Positions 44,568 through 53,630 of a stretch of DNA of 64,000 nt are shown piece after piece. The translations under genes were made by a program, and so were the position numbers. The notes below the pieces were generated by a model. The model did no database searches. It saw only the letters and a program-made list of their open reading frames with translations, and had not been told where the DNA came from. The stretch is from an uncultured Alistipes sp. (GTDB lineage Bacteria > Bacteroidota > Bacteroidia > Bacteroidales > Rikenellaceae). The DNA is taken from assembly GCA_900539755.1 (NCBI GenBank), contig UQDC01000009.1:33661-97660 (forward strand), in the 5' to 3' direction. Numbering within the stretch: the stretch's first letter is position 1; the number at the start of each line of letters is the position of its first letter.

Positions 44568-45974
44568 CTATTCATACTCTCCGCTCTTCAGCATCGACAC
44601 CTCTTGTGGACTCAGGAAGCGCCATGCACCACGTTTCAAGCCCCGCTTGGTCAGACCTGCAAAATAGACGCGATCGAGTTTCTGAACCGAATATCCCAAT
44701 GATTCAAAAATACGACGTACAATACGGTTACGGCCCGAATGGATTTCAATACCGATCTCTTTACGGGAGCCGTTTACATAGCTAACCTCATCGGCATAAA
44801 TCATCCCATCCTCCAACTCGATACCGTCAACAATACGTTGCATATCCTCTTCGGTCAAGGATTTATCCAATGTTACCTGATAGATCTTGCTTTTCTTGTA
44901 ACTGGGGTGGGTCAACTGACGGGTCAACTCCCCATCATTGGTAATCAGCAATACACCGACACTGTTCTTATCAAGACGTCCCACCGGATACACCCGTTCC
45001 GTGCAAGCATCTTTGATCAGATCCATAACCGTTTTGTCTGCATGCGGGTCCTCCAATGAGGTGACATATCCTTTGGGTTTATTCATCAAAATATAGACCA
45101 GCTTCTCACCGCGAATGATTTCGCCATTGAAACGAACTTCATCACCCGGATTGACTTTGGTGCCCAGTTCTGAGACAATCTTACCATTCACGCTTACTAC
45201 TCCAGCCGTAATCAGATCGTCGGCCTCTCGACGGGAACAGATCCCTGAATTGGCAATAAAGCGGTTTAGGCGAATAGCACCGGTCTGCTTCGGAGCATCA
45301 AAACGGGGATAATTGTTTGCATCATAATTTTGATACCCTTTTCGGCGATCCCCATAGCGACCACCCTCACGACGATTGCCGTTATTATTGCGACGATCCC
45401 CATAACGTCCCTGGCGATTTTCGTCAAACGAACGCCCCTCACCACGCTCATTACGATCTTGATAGCGCGAGGAGCCTTTTCGATCACGATTAGTGTTGCG
45501 CTCTCCGCCATAACGGTTATCGTTCCGATCCCGATCGGCGTAGTATGCATATCCGTCACGTGAGTTCCGACGAGGACGCTCCTCACGACTCACATTCCGG
45601 TTATCATCGTACTCTTGATCCCAATCGTTGTAGCGATTGTTTTTACGCAATGACTTGCCACCACGATCCCCTCCATTACGACGAGTTCGGTCTTCTCTGC
45701 GATCTTCATCTTTGAGTCGATTTTCGCGCGTAAAATTGGGGTTAAAGGAACGACGTTCTGTTCCTCTTTCTCCACGAGAGCTGTTTCCACGCGACTCCGT
45801 ACTACTATACTGACGACGCTCTCTACGCTGATCTTTCATAAATTCAGCAGGAGTGTCATAATCTGAATTGCTGCTCGCATCGTCACGACGGGAGTAGCTT
45901 TTGCGAGAAGAGTATTGACTCCGATCGGTATCGGTGTAACGCTCTTTCTTCTCTTTGGGATCAAATGTTTTCAT
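44568..45974 (-). CDS. 23S rRNA pseudouridine synthase, RluB/RsuA family, with long disordered N-terminus
   Basis: A 468-aa protein. The C-terminal ~235 residues are a normal RluB-type enzyme: S4 domain from about residue 232 (AIRLNRFIANSGICSRREADDLI) and synthase domain with catalytic Asp in VGRLDKNSVGVLLITNDGEL. The first ~230 residues are low-complexity, rich in Arg, Asp, Asn, Gly and Tyr, with recurrent RYGDRR-like units. Such a tail probably binds RNA or forms condensates; this is inference. It modifies a uridine near the 23S peptidyl-transferase region. Confidence 0.9.
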   Translation of the reverse strand: MKTFDPKEKKERYTDTDRSQYSSRKSYSRRDDASSNSDYDTPAEFMKDQRRERRQYSSTESRGNSSRGERGTERRSFNPNFTRENRLKDEDRREDRTRRNGGDRGGKSLRKNNRYNDWDQEYDDNRNVSREERPRRNSRDGYAYYADRDRNDNRYGGERNTNRDRKGSSRYQDRNERGEGRSFDENRQGRYGDRRNNNGNRREGGRYGDRRKGYQNYDANNYPRFDAPKQTGAIRLNRFIANSGICSRREADDLITAGVVSVNGKIVSELGTKVNPGDEVRFNGEIIRGEKLVYILMNKPKGYVTSLEDPHADKTVMDLIKDACTERVYPVGRLDKNSVGVLLITNDGELTRQLTHPSYKKSKIYQVTLDKSLTEEDMQRIVDGIELEDGMIYADEVSYVNGSRKEIGIEIHSGRNRIVRRIFESLGYSVQKLDRVYFAGLTKRGLKRGAWRFLSPQEVSMLKSGEYE

Positions 45975-46090
45975 GAATATAAGTTGTCAATTATTTTACG
46001 TGCGGTCTATAAGCAGAACCTGAGACCGGATCATAGGCAATGTACATACAAAAGACCCGCCGAACTCTCTTATTGGCCTGTAAAAGTGCA

Positions 46091-46098
46091 CAAATGTA
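46091..46098 (-). promoter_or_regulatory. -7 box of the rluB-like gene
   Basis: Minus-strand TACATTTG, about 115 nt before the start codon. Divergent from the patB box 23 bp away. Confidence 0.5.
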
Positions 46099-46120
46099 TC
46101 GCTATTTTTACAATTTGCCA

Positions 46121-46128
46121 TATCTTTG
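46121..46128 (+). promoter_or_regulatory. -7 box of the patB-like gene
   Basis: Plus-strand TATCTTTG; the start codon follows about 130 nt later. Confidence 0.5.
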
Positions 46129-46258
46129 AAAGTCTTTATCCCTTTTAATCGGATAATTGGGGTGAAAGAGGAGAATTTGACCATTCAACACCTGATTCAT
46201 CTCATCTCGAGACATAAACCAATAGAAACACTAACCATCCAAGTTCCAATCAACAATC

Positions 46259-47437
46259 ATGAAATACAATTTCGACGAGGTGATCTCGCGAGAAGGGACC
46301 AACTGTGAAAAATTCGATGCTCGTGAGCAAATTTTCGGCCGGGCTGATGTTATTCCGATGTGGGTAGCAGATATGGATTTTGCCGCTCCTCCAGCTGTGA
46401 TAGAGGCCATCCGCAAACGAGCTGAACACCCTATCTTAGGATACTCTTACCGCAGTGACAGTTATTGGCAATCGATTATTGGCTGGGTTGAACGGCACAG
46501 CGGATGGAAAATCCAACGCGAATGGCTCGATTTCACCCCGGGTGTAGTATCAGGAATTGTTTATGCTCTTCTGGCTTTCACTGAACCTGGAGACCGTATT
46601 GTCATTCAACCTCCTGTTTATCATCCCTTCGCCAGACAAATCCGTCTAAATGACCGTGTAGTAGTCAATAATCCTCTGCGTGAAACCAACGGGCATTATG
46701 AAATCGACTTTGAGGATCTTGATCGCAAACTGGCCGGAGCAAAGGTGCTGTTGATGTCCAGCCCGCACAATCCGACGGGACGTGTATTCACTCGTGAAGA
46801 GCTGACACGTATCGGACAATTGTGCGTCAAACATGATGTATTGATTCTCTCGGATGAGATTCATGGAGATATTGTTTACGCTCCCCAGAAATTCATCCAT
46901 ATTGCCTCCATTGACGAAACTATTGCAGCACGAACCTTAACGTTTATTGCTCCCAGCAAAACGTTTAATATCGCAGGACTTTCCACCTCTGTATCGATTG
47001 TCCCCAATCCGGTTCTGAACCAGCGTTTGCAAGAGGAGTACGCCAAGATGCATGCCGACCAGGGCAACATTTTCGGAGCAGTAGCACTGGAGGCTGCTTA
47101 CACCCATGGCGATGAGTGGCTCGAACAGTTGCTGCAATATCTGAAGGGCAATGTTGATTATGTATGCAACTTTTTACAGGAGCGAATTCCCTCTATACAC
47201 TGTGTACCTCCGCAAGGCACCTATCTGATGTGGCTCGATTTCCGGGAATGGTGCATGACACATGAGGAGATTTATCAGTTCCTGATCGACAAAGCTGGTT
47301 GGGGTGTCAACGAAGGGTCGATGTTCGGCGAAGAGGGGCGCGGATGGATGCGCGTCAACATCGCCACCCAACGCTCTGTTCTCAAGCAGGCCATGGAACA
47401 GCTTTACCAGGCTTGGTTGCAACTACCCAAAAAGTAA
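46259..47437 (+). CDS. PatB/MalY-type PLP-dependent C-S lyase
   Basis: A 392-aa class I/II aminotransferase-fold enzyme that cleaves cystathionine or cysteine conjugates to thiol, pyruvate and ammonia. PatB features: MWVADMDFAAPPAVIEAI near the N-terminus, SSPHNPTGRVFT, LSDEIHGDIV (PLP Asp) and the Schiff-base Lys in APSKTFNIAGL. Monocistronic with a good terminator. Confidence 0.92.
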   Translation: MKYNFDEVISREGTNCEKFDAREQIFGRADVIPMWVADMDFAAPPAVIEAIRKRAEHPILGYSYRSDSYWQSIIGWVERHSGWKIQREWLDFTPGVVSGIVYALLAFTEPGDRIVIQPPVYHPFARQIRLNDRVVVNNPLRETNGHYEIDFEDLDRKLAGAKVLLMSSPHNPTGRVFTREELTRIGQLCVKHDVLILSDEIHGDIVYAPQKFIHIASIDETIAARTLTFIAPSKTFNIAGLSTSVSIVPNPVLNQRLQEEYAKMHADQGNIFGAVALEAAYTHGDEWLEQLLQYLKGNVDYVCNFLQERIPSIHCVPPQGTYLMWLDFREWCMTHEEIYQFLIDKAGWGVNEGSMFGEEGRGWMRVNIATQRSVLKQAMEQLYQAWLQLPKK

Positions 47438-47458
47438 ACAACAATCACATATCTATTC

Positions 47459-47489
47459 AAAAGCAGATCCAAACTGTGATCTGCTTTTT
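47459..47489 (+). terminator. Terminator of the patB-like gene
   Basis: AAAAGCAGATC pairs with GATCTGCTTTT and is followed by T residues. Confidence 0.8.
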
Positions 47490-47526
47490 TATTGCCAATT
47501 CGTTCCCCTCACCAACGCTGTATTAC

Positions 47527-47563
47527 AAAAAACGGCAGCCAACAAAAGTTGACCGCCGTTTTT
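47527..47563 (-). terminator. Terminator of the lipA-lipB-recJ operon
   Basis: AAAAACGGC pairs with GCCGTTTTT; lies 36 bp after the recJ stop. A/T symmetry means it may act in both directions. Confidence 0.6.
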
Positions 47564-47598
47564 CAAATCTAAACCCCAAAGGCTATAAAGCTAATCCT

Positions 47599-49362
47599 CT
47601 ATTGAACACTCTTTTTAATATCTTTGACCCGCAACTGCGGAAAGACCTCTCCACGATAATGGTTCTCCACCACCGTGTAACATACGTCAATACTGCGGCC
47701 TGACCGGACATATTCATAGAGTTTGGGCTGCTGGAAAGCAATGGCAGCAATCGCCGTATTGGGTTTCTGTCCCTGGATCAGATCCATCTTCAGGTGCTCA
47801 TGCTCCGCTCCCACCAGCCGTGCATCTCCGCGATTACTTACCCCACGGGTCATAAAGACCGGAGCATTATTTCCGGGACCAAACGGTTGGAACCGAGCCA
47901 ATGTAGACCGGAAACGAGGCGTGATATCACTGAAAAGCAATTCAGAATCGATATCAACTTGCGGAATCAACATTTCGGGATCAATATGCTCCTCGACGTA
48001 ATCATTGAATCGCTTGGTAAACTCCTCCACATTATCGGGCTTCATGGTCATACCGGCTGCATACATGTGTCCGCCGAAATTTTCGAGCAGGTCGGCGCAC
48101 GACTCTACAGCCTGGTACAGATCGAATCCCGGAACGCTACGAGCAGATCCCGTAACAAAACCATTGCTCATGGTCAACACGACCGTCGGACGATAATAGG
48201 TTTCGATCAACCGGGAAGCCACAATTCCTACGATGCCTTTCATCCATTTCGGATTGTAGATCACCGTACTCTTGAGCTCCTTCATGTGCGGATGGCACTC
48301 GATGTATTCGTGTGCTTCAGACGTCACACTGCGATCAATGTTTTTACGATCCTGATTGCTGCGATCAATAAAGGCACCGTATTCACGAGCCACTTCGTCA
48401 TCGCGAGCCACCATCAACGACACGGCTGAATGGCCGCCTGACGGCGCTGCATTCTCATCCTCCGAATCGACCTCCATACGACCGGCAGCATTGATTCGAG
48501 GGCCGATCTTGAAGACAATATCATCAATGGTAATGGCATGTTTTTCCAGACCACAGATCTTGATGATCGACTGAAGCCCTTTACCGGGCTTTTCGTTGAG
48601 GCGTTTGAGGCCATAATAGGCCAGAATACGGTTTTCGCCCACCAACGGGACAATATCCGAGGCGATGCTGACCACCACCAAATCCAACAGGCACTCCACT
48701 TCAGAGAAGGGCAGTCCTTTGTAAAGGCAATACCCCTGCAACATCTTGAAACCGACTCCACAACCCGAAAGCTCCTTGAATGGATACTGACATTCGGGCT
48801 GTTTGGGATCGAGTACCGCCACCGCATCGGGAATCTGCTCCCCGGGCAAATGGTGGTCACAGACGATCATATCGATTCCCAGCTCCTTGGCGTAGGCCAC
48901 CTTTTCGGTTGCCTTGATTCCACAATCCAGCGTGATGATCAGGCCAACCCCTTTGCGCAGGGCATATTCGATCGCCTTACGCGACACGCCATACCCTTCG
49001 GTATAACGATCCGGGATGTAGAACATCAGCTGTCGGTGTCCCAACTTGCGAAGAAACAGATAGACCAGTGCGACTGCTGTCGTACCGTCCACATCATAGT
49101 CTCCATAGACCATGATGGTCTCTCCACGGGTGAGTGCCAGATCGATCCGTTCGACCGCCTTGCGCAGATCCTTCATCAGGAACGGATCATGCAGGTTTTC
49201 TAGCTTCGGATTGAAGAACCGATTCGCTTTCTCCTCTGTGTCTATGCCACGCTGAACAAGCAGGTTGGCAAGGACCGGAGGAATATCCAGCGCGGTGGCC
49301 AACCGAGTCACCGTAGCCGGGTCTCCCTGCTCCTTGAGAACCCATCTTTTTTCTGCTGACAT
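47599..49362 (-). CDS. recJ: Single-stranded-DNA-specific exonuclease RecJ
   Basis: A 587-aa DHH-family 5'-3' exonuclease in recombination and repair. Motifs: VYGDYDVDGTTAVALVY, DCGIKA, DHH in MIVCDHHLPGE, and a C-terminal DHHA1 part with FGGHMYAAGMTM. Last gene of the minus-strand lipA-lipB-recJ unit, 12 bp after lipB. Confidence 0.95.
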   Translation of the reverse strand: MSAEKRWVLKEQGDPATVTRLATALDIPPVLANLLVQRGIDTEEKANRFFNPKLENLHDPFLMKDLRKAVERIDLALTRGETIMVYGDYDVDGTTAVALVYLFLRKLGHRQLMFYIPDRYTEGYGVSRKAIEYALRKGVGLIITLDCGIKATEKVAYAKELGIDMIVCDHHLPGEQIPDAVAVLDPKQPECQYPFKELSGCGVGFKMLQGYCLYKGLPFSEVECLLDLVVVSIASDIVPLVGENRILAYYGLKRLNEKPGKGLQSIIKICGLEKHAITIDDIVFKIGPRINAAGRMEVDSEDENAAPSGGHSAVSLMVARDDEVAREYGAFIDRSNQDRKNIDRSVTSEAHEYIECHPHMKELKSTVIYNPKWMKGIVGIVASRLIETYYRPTVVLTMSNGFVTGSARSVPGFDLYQAVESCADLLENFGGHMYAAGMTMKPDNVEEFTKRFNDYVEEHIDPEMLIPQVDIDSELLFSDITPRFRSTLARFQPFGPGNNAPVFMTRGVSNRGDARLVGAEHEHLKMDLIQGQKPNTAIAAIAFQQPKLYEYVRSGRSIDVCYTVVENHYRGEVFPQLRVKDIKKSVQ

Positions 49363-49374
49363 AACTGTTTTATT

Positions 49375-50049
49375 TTATTTTAATTCGATTTTCAAAATCT
49401 TGCTGAAATGAGTTGCAAAACGCTCCTCTACCTCCTCAAGGGTCGGACGCAATCCGGTCTCCTTTTCAATCGAGGTCACCCCCTTGTCGGTAAATCCGCA
49501 GGGGTTGATGTGGGAAAAATAGCTCAAATCAGTGGTGACATTCAGCGCGAAACCGTGCATAGTCACAAAATGCGAAGCCTTCACACCAATGGCGCAAATC
49601 TTGCGGGCGCGGGGAGAGTGAGGATCAAGCCAAACTCCGGTAGCGCCTTCGAGTCGATCAGCCGTAATCCCGTATTCAGCCACGGTACGAATAATACTCT
49701 CTTCGATCGACCATATATAATCTCGCAGGCTCACACCGATATGCTCCAGGTCGAGAATCGGATAGCCCACAAGTTGTCCTAGACCGTGGTAGGTGACATC
49801 ACCGCCCCGATCCGTATGAAAATAGGTAGCACCGATCTGCTTCAAGAACTGTTCGTTAACCAGCAGATTCGATTCGTGGCCGCTTTTCCCTAACGTGTAA
49901 ACGTGCGGATGCTCCACAAACAATACATACTGCTCTTCGGGAGCACCTTCACGTTTCTGACAAAGCAACTCCTCGAAAAGCCGTTTTTGAATCTCCCACG
50001 CTTCGGAGTACTCCGTGCGGCCCAAATGTTTTATGCTAACGTACTCCAT
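49375..50049 (-). CDS. lipB: Octanoyl-(acyl carrier protein) transferase LipB
   Basis: A 224-aa enzyme transferring octanoyl groups from ACP to lipoyl domains. RGGDVTYHGLGQLVGYPILDL, the Lys of GVKASHFVTMHGFALNV and the Cys of INPCGFTDKGVTS form the known active site. It lies 8 bp after lipA. Confidence 0.95.
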   Translation of the reverse strand: MEYVSIKHLGRTEYSEAWEIQKRLFEELLCQKREGAPEEQYVLFVEHPHVYTLGKSGHESNLLVNEQFLKQIGATYFHTDRGGDVTYHGLGQLVGYPILDLEHIGVSLRDYIWSIEESIIRTVAEYGITADRLEGATGVWLDPHSPRARKICAIGVKASHFVTMHGFALNVTTDLSYFSHINPCGFTDKGVTSIEKETGLRPTLEEVEERFATHFSKILKIELK

Positions 50050-50057
50050 AAGCGCTA

Positions 50058-51038
50058 TTATTGTTTAGTTAGAGTCTCTCCTGCCGAAGAGTTTTCCACT
50101 ACATCATGGGCAGGATCTGTTGTTGAATGATGTCGCTGTTGGACGGTCGTCGTTTCGTCTGTTTCACGACAACGCTGCATGGCTCGTTCCGCCATATAGG
50201 ACGAACGGACCATCGGACCACTTTCGACATAGGTAAACCCTCGCCGAAGCGCCTCCTCTTTGTACCAGGCGAATTTTTCGGGTGTGACATACTCTGCCAC
50301 CGGCAGATGTTTCAGGGTAGGGCGCAGATACTGCCCAATCGTCAGAATCTTACATCCGCAAGCCAATAGATCGTCCATCGTGGCCAGTACCTCTTCTTCA
50401 CTCTCACCCAATCCCAGCATTAAACCGCTTTTAGCAGTCGCACCGGAATCGGCAATATGCTTGAGGGTAGCCAGACTCACCCGGTATCGGGCACGTGAAC
50501 GCACCTGCGGTGTAAGTCGCTCAACGGTCTCTATATTATGGCCCACGATGTCGGGAGCCGATGCAAGAACCACATCGATCAGCTCACCCTTGCCATCGAA
50601 ATCGGGAATAAGAACCTCTATGGTAGTATCAGGATTGGCTTCGCGTACGGCACGTACCGAAGCAGCCCAATGAGACGCACCACCATCGGGCAGGTCGTCC
50701 CTGTCCACGGAGGTGATGACACAATGCTTCAGTCCCATCAGAGAGACTGAGCGGGCGAGCTTTTGCGGCTCGTCGCGGTCCGGTGGTAACGGTTTACCGG
50801 TAGCTGTTGCACAGAACTTACACGAACGGGTACAAATATCCCCTAAGATCATGAAAGTAGCCGTACGACGACTCCAACACTCTGCCTGATTGGGGCAGCG
50901 GCCGCTGCTGCAAATCGTATGGAGCCCATGCTCCTCGACAATGCGGGCGACCTGGCTAAATCCTTCATTGTTATGGAGTCTGATTTTCAGCCAGTCAGGT
51001 TTTCTATGTTTCGTTACCTCATCATGCAGTATGGGCAT
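50058..51038 (-). CDS. lipA: Lipoyl synthase LipA
   Basis: A 326-aa radical-SAM enzyme inserting two sulfurs into octanoyl groups. Auxiliary cluster CX4CX5C is CSSGRCPNQAEC, the SAM cluster CX3CX2C is CTRSCKFC, and the C-terminal RSSYMAE Ser ligand is present. The frame opens at 51116, but the -7 box at 51067-51074 puts that start before the promoter, so ATG 51038 is used. A ~30-residue Thr/His/Asp-rich tail follows RSSYMAE. Operon with lipB and recJ. Confidence 0.95.
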   Translation of the reverse strand: MPILHDEVTKHRKPDWLKIRLHNNEGFSQVARIVEEHGLHTICSSGRCPNQAECWSRRTATFMILGDICTRSCKFCATATGKPLPPDRDEPQKLARSVSLMGLKHCVITSVDRDDLPDGGASHWAASVRAVREANPDTTIEVLIPDFDGKGELIDVVLASAPDIVGHNIETVERLTPQVRSRARYRVSLATLKHIADSGATAKSGLMLGLGESEEEVLATMDDLLACGCKILTIGQYLRPTLKHLPVAEYVTPEKFAWYKEEALRRGFTYVESGPMVRSSYMAERAMQRCRETDETTTVQQRHHSTTDPAHDVVENSSAGETLTKQ

Positions 51039-51066
51039 TTTAATTTTATTTACTTTCCAACTGGTA

Positions 51067-51074
51067 CAAATGTA
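51067..51074 (-). promoter_or_regulatory. -7 box of lipA-lipB-recJ
   Basis: Minus-strand TACATTTG, 29 nt before ATG 51038; this decides the lipA start. Confidence 0.6.
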
Positions 51075-51372
51075 ACGATTTTTTTCATATTGTTTTATCG
51101 ATCGATCCAAATCCACCGGAAATCACCAAATAAAAATTATCATCAAATCAACAAAATATTGTTATTTTTCAATTATATTTAACCACGGAGAACCGTTGAC
51201 TTTTAAGATCAACGGACTGCTCAACGAGTTCAACTGATTTCAGAGGTGACACCTCCACTGACGGTGTTATGTAAAAAGAGCACAAAATCAATTACCATCT
51301 TGTAATACAATACATTTTGAACAACAATTCACTATAGATCACGTTATACAACAGAAACTTAATCTCAGCTTT

Positions 51373-52731
51373 ATGAAGAGCATTTTGACCAGAATATCCA
51401 TGGTTTTGGCCTGCGCGATAACCATGATTCACACAGCTTGGGCCTATGACAAGGGAGAAGCTTTCACCCCAAAACATGAGGACAGCTACTATTTGGCAGG
51501 AGCGGTTCCAGTAGAAAATGGCAAAGTCGTTTTCCGTTACACACTTCAATTACCAGGCCTGACTCGTGCTCAGATTTATGAAAAGGTAAAAGAGTGGTTG
51601 GCACGTTCAGAGCGGGCTGACCGCAACATTATTATAGAACGTTCTGTAATCAAAGATGATCCAACCACCGGTGAAATCTACATACAAAATCAGGAGGAGT
51701 TGATTTTTGCCGAACGCGGCCTTTCGATTGACAAAGCGGATTTTGCTTTTCTGCAACACTACACTTGTTCAGACGGGAAATGTGAATTAGAGATTTCCCA
51801 TTTGCGCTACGTTTACGAAGACGACAATAAAGTTCCGGAAGGCTGGATTACAGACGATTATGCATTGGACAAAAAGAAAACCAAGATTATTCCAGGCGTA
51901 TTGCGTCCCCGTGTAAAAACAGTTGATCGTATGGATGATTTGTACACAGGTCTGAACAATTCATTCCTGGTTTCTATTGCCCAAGTACAGACTACACCTG
52001 CTGCGACACAACCAGCACAGCCTCTTGCTCCGGCATCCCCTGCAACCGAAACGAACAAACAAGTTACAACTCCAGCTACTACTATTGCCAGCGTTACGCC
52101 TATTCAACAACCTACAGGTAACCCTCCGGTAAAATCTACCACCATCAACGAACAGTCTGTAGCAGAGACTCCTGCTCCATTAGAGCCCCCTGTCGCTGAA
52201 ACTCCAGCTCCGACCCCAGGAATGTTTGCCGGTTACACACACTATTCAGCCGATCAAATCCCCGGTAATATCATTCACCTGTTGGAAGAGTCTGGCGTCC
52301 TTCTTACCATCGGCACCGGTGCAGCTCTCGACATGGCAGTTGTTGAGTGGGGAGGTTTGGGTACACTGTTTGACAAACCGGTAACCTACTGCTTTGTCAC
52401 TCCCTCGACCGCAGCAGACCAGGCTCTCAATCAAGGAGGATTCTATACGATCTCCTTCTTTGCCAACTCATATAAAAACGTGTTGCAACAGTGCGAAGCC
52501 CTCTCAGGCAGCGATACGACCAAAGTCAAAACAGCAGGACTTACCCCTGTCATGACACCGACAGCTACACCAACTTTCGGAGAGGCTTCGATCATCATTG
52601 AATGCCACAAACTGCTTCAACAACCGCTCACATACGACAAAATCACAGATGCTTCTGAGAGTCGCAAATGGGTTGCACAACCGGTTCCCTCTCTTTACAT
52701 TGGAGAGATTTTAAATGTATGGATCAAATAA
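51373..52731 (+). CDS. Exported DUF4468 / flavin-reductase-like fusion protein
   Basis: A 452-aa protein. The signal peptide ends AWA (residue 24). Residues about 40-150 resemble DUF4468 (VVFRYTLQLPGLTRAQIYEKVKEWLARSE...), a fold common in exported Bacteroidota proteins. A Pro/Thr/Ala-rich linker spans about 205-285. The C-terminal ~165 residues resemble the flavin reductase / FMN-binding split-barrel family: VVEWGGLGTLFDKPVTYCFV, GGFYTISFF, LTPVMT and IIECHKLLQQPLTYD, ending near LYIGEILNVWIK. Flavin reductases of this kind are usually cytoplasmic; an exported one would act in the periplasm. Monocistronic; substrate unknown. Confidence 0.7.
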   Translation: MKSILTRISMVLACAITMIHTAWAYDKGEAFTPKHEDSYYLAGAVPVENGKVVFRYTLQLPGLTRAQIYEKVKEWLARSERADRNIIIERSVIKDDPTTGEIYIQNQEELIFAERGLSIDKADFAFLQHYTCSDGKCELEISHLRYVYEDDNKVPEGWITDDYALDKKKTKIIPGVLRPRVKTVDRMDDLYTGLNNSFLVSIAQVQTTPAATQPAQPLAPASPATETNKQVTTPATTIASVTPIQQPTGNPPVKSTTINEQSVAETPAPLEPPVAETPAPTPGMFAGYTHYSADQIPGNIIHLLEESGVLLTIGTGAALDMAVVEWGGLGTLFDKPVTYCFVTPSTAADQALNQGGFYTISFFANSYKNVLQQCEALSGSDTTKVKTAGLTPVMTPTATPTFGEASIIIECHKLLQQPLTYDKITDASESRKWVAQPVPSLYIGEILNVWIK

Positions 52732-52832
52732 CCTGTCTCATTAACAGGTTAACGGACCGATTTTTCACACCATTGTTTAGTTTGCTTTTCGGGTAACACT
52801 TCTGCTAACAACATTTACCTGAATACACCAAT

Positions 52833-52866
52833 ACCCCCCTTCGATGAAATATCGAAGGGGGGTTTA
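52833..52866 (+). terminator. Terminator of the fusion gene
   Basis: ACCCCCCTTCGAT pairs with ATCGAAGGGGGGT, followed by TTA. Confidence 0.75.
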
Positions 52867-53480
52867 TTGATACTGAGACCGAAGCTGTAAAGTCTCAATT
52901 GAACATTTATGACAATAGGGTCTGTTCAGATCCTAACAACAAAGCTCTGCCAAATCTTAACCAATCTTATCAATCCTGAATTTGTGACCATAATCGGTAT
53001 TGATTCCGAAACAAGATTCTGACAGTTCAGCTTACACATATCAGGCCCATAAACGGCCGCTTAATTTCAAGCAACAGACGCAATACGCTGATTTTAATAG
53101 CTGTACACCAGATACACAGGGACAAATTTGTTCATCTTATCATGTTCGGATAAAAGACCATCACAAGATGTTTCACCTCTTATATAGCCCACCACTCAGC
53201 AACAGAACCAATTTGCCATGCACTGATGATTGCACATCCTGCTAAATCGCGTCACACTCCTCAACTTTCGTGATGTTGTCAACTCTATCACCTCTGTTAC
53301 TCTCTTCCCCCCACAAAATTCAGCGCCAGCTTTTCCTTGATGAACAGACTTGACTGCACACAATCGTAAAAAATCAATAAACCACTCTACCAACACCACT
53401 CCCCCTGATACGACAGTATCCAAACTTAAAAAACAAATAAAATTCATGGCACCCCCTGAATTTTAATAGGGACAATCCAA
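52867..53480. other. 614-bp stretch without a supported gene
   Basis: Frames at 53000-53245 (+) and 53196-53447 (-) overlap each other and lack any family feature. Seen as non-coding. Confidence 0.4.
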
Positions 53481-53603
53481 TAAAAACATGTTTTTATCAA
53501 ACATAACCCCATAATTTTAGAACACATTTAAATAAAAACATATATTTTTGCAGCACACCCCAGACAAAACAAGGGGTCCCAATCATCAAAAACATATTTT
53601 TTA
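53481..53603. promoter_or_regulatory. amt promoter region with three AAAAACAT...TTTTT palindromes
   Basis: TAAAAACATGTTTTTA (53481-53496, perfect palindrome), AAAAACATATATTTTT (53534-53549) and AAAAACATATTTTTT (53588-53602). The second overlaps -7 box TATTTTTG (53543-53550). A regulator binding these would respond to nitrogen status; none is encoded next to the gene. Confidence 0.45.
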
Positions 53604-53630
53604 GATGTTTAACCGATAAATTGAACGACC

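Noticed and set aside
53000..53447. Frames of 81 and 83 aa on opposite strands
   Set aside because: Overlapping, low-quality composition, no promoter or family feature.
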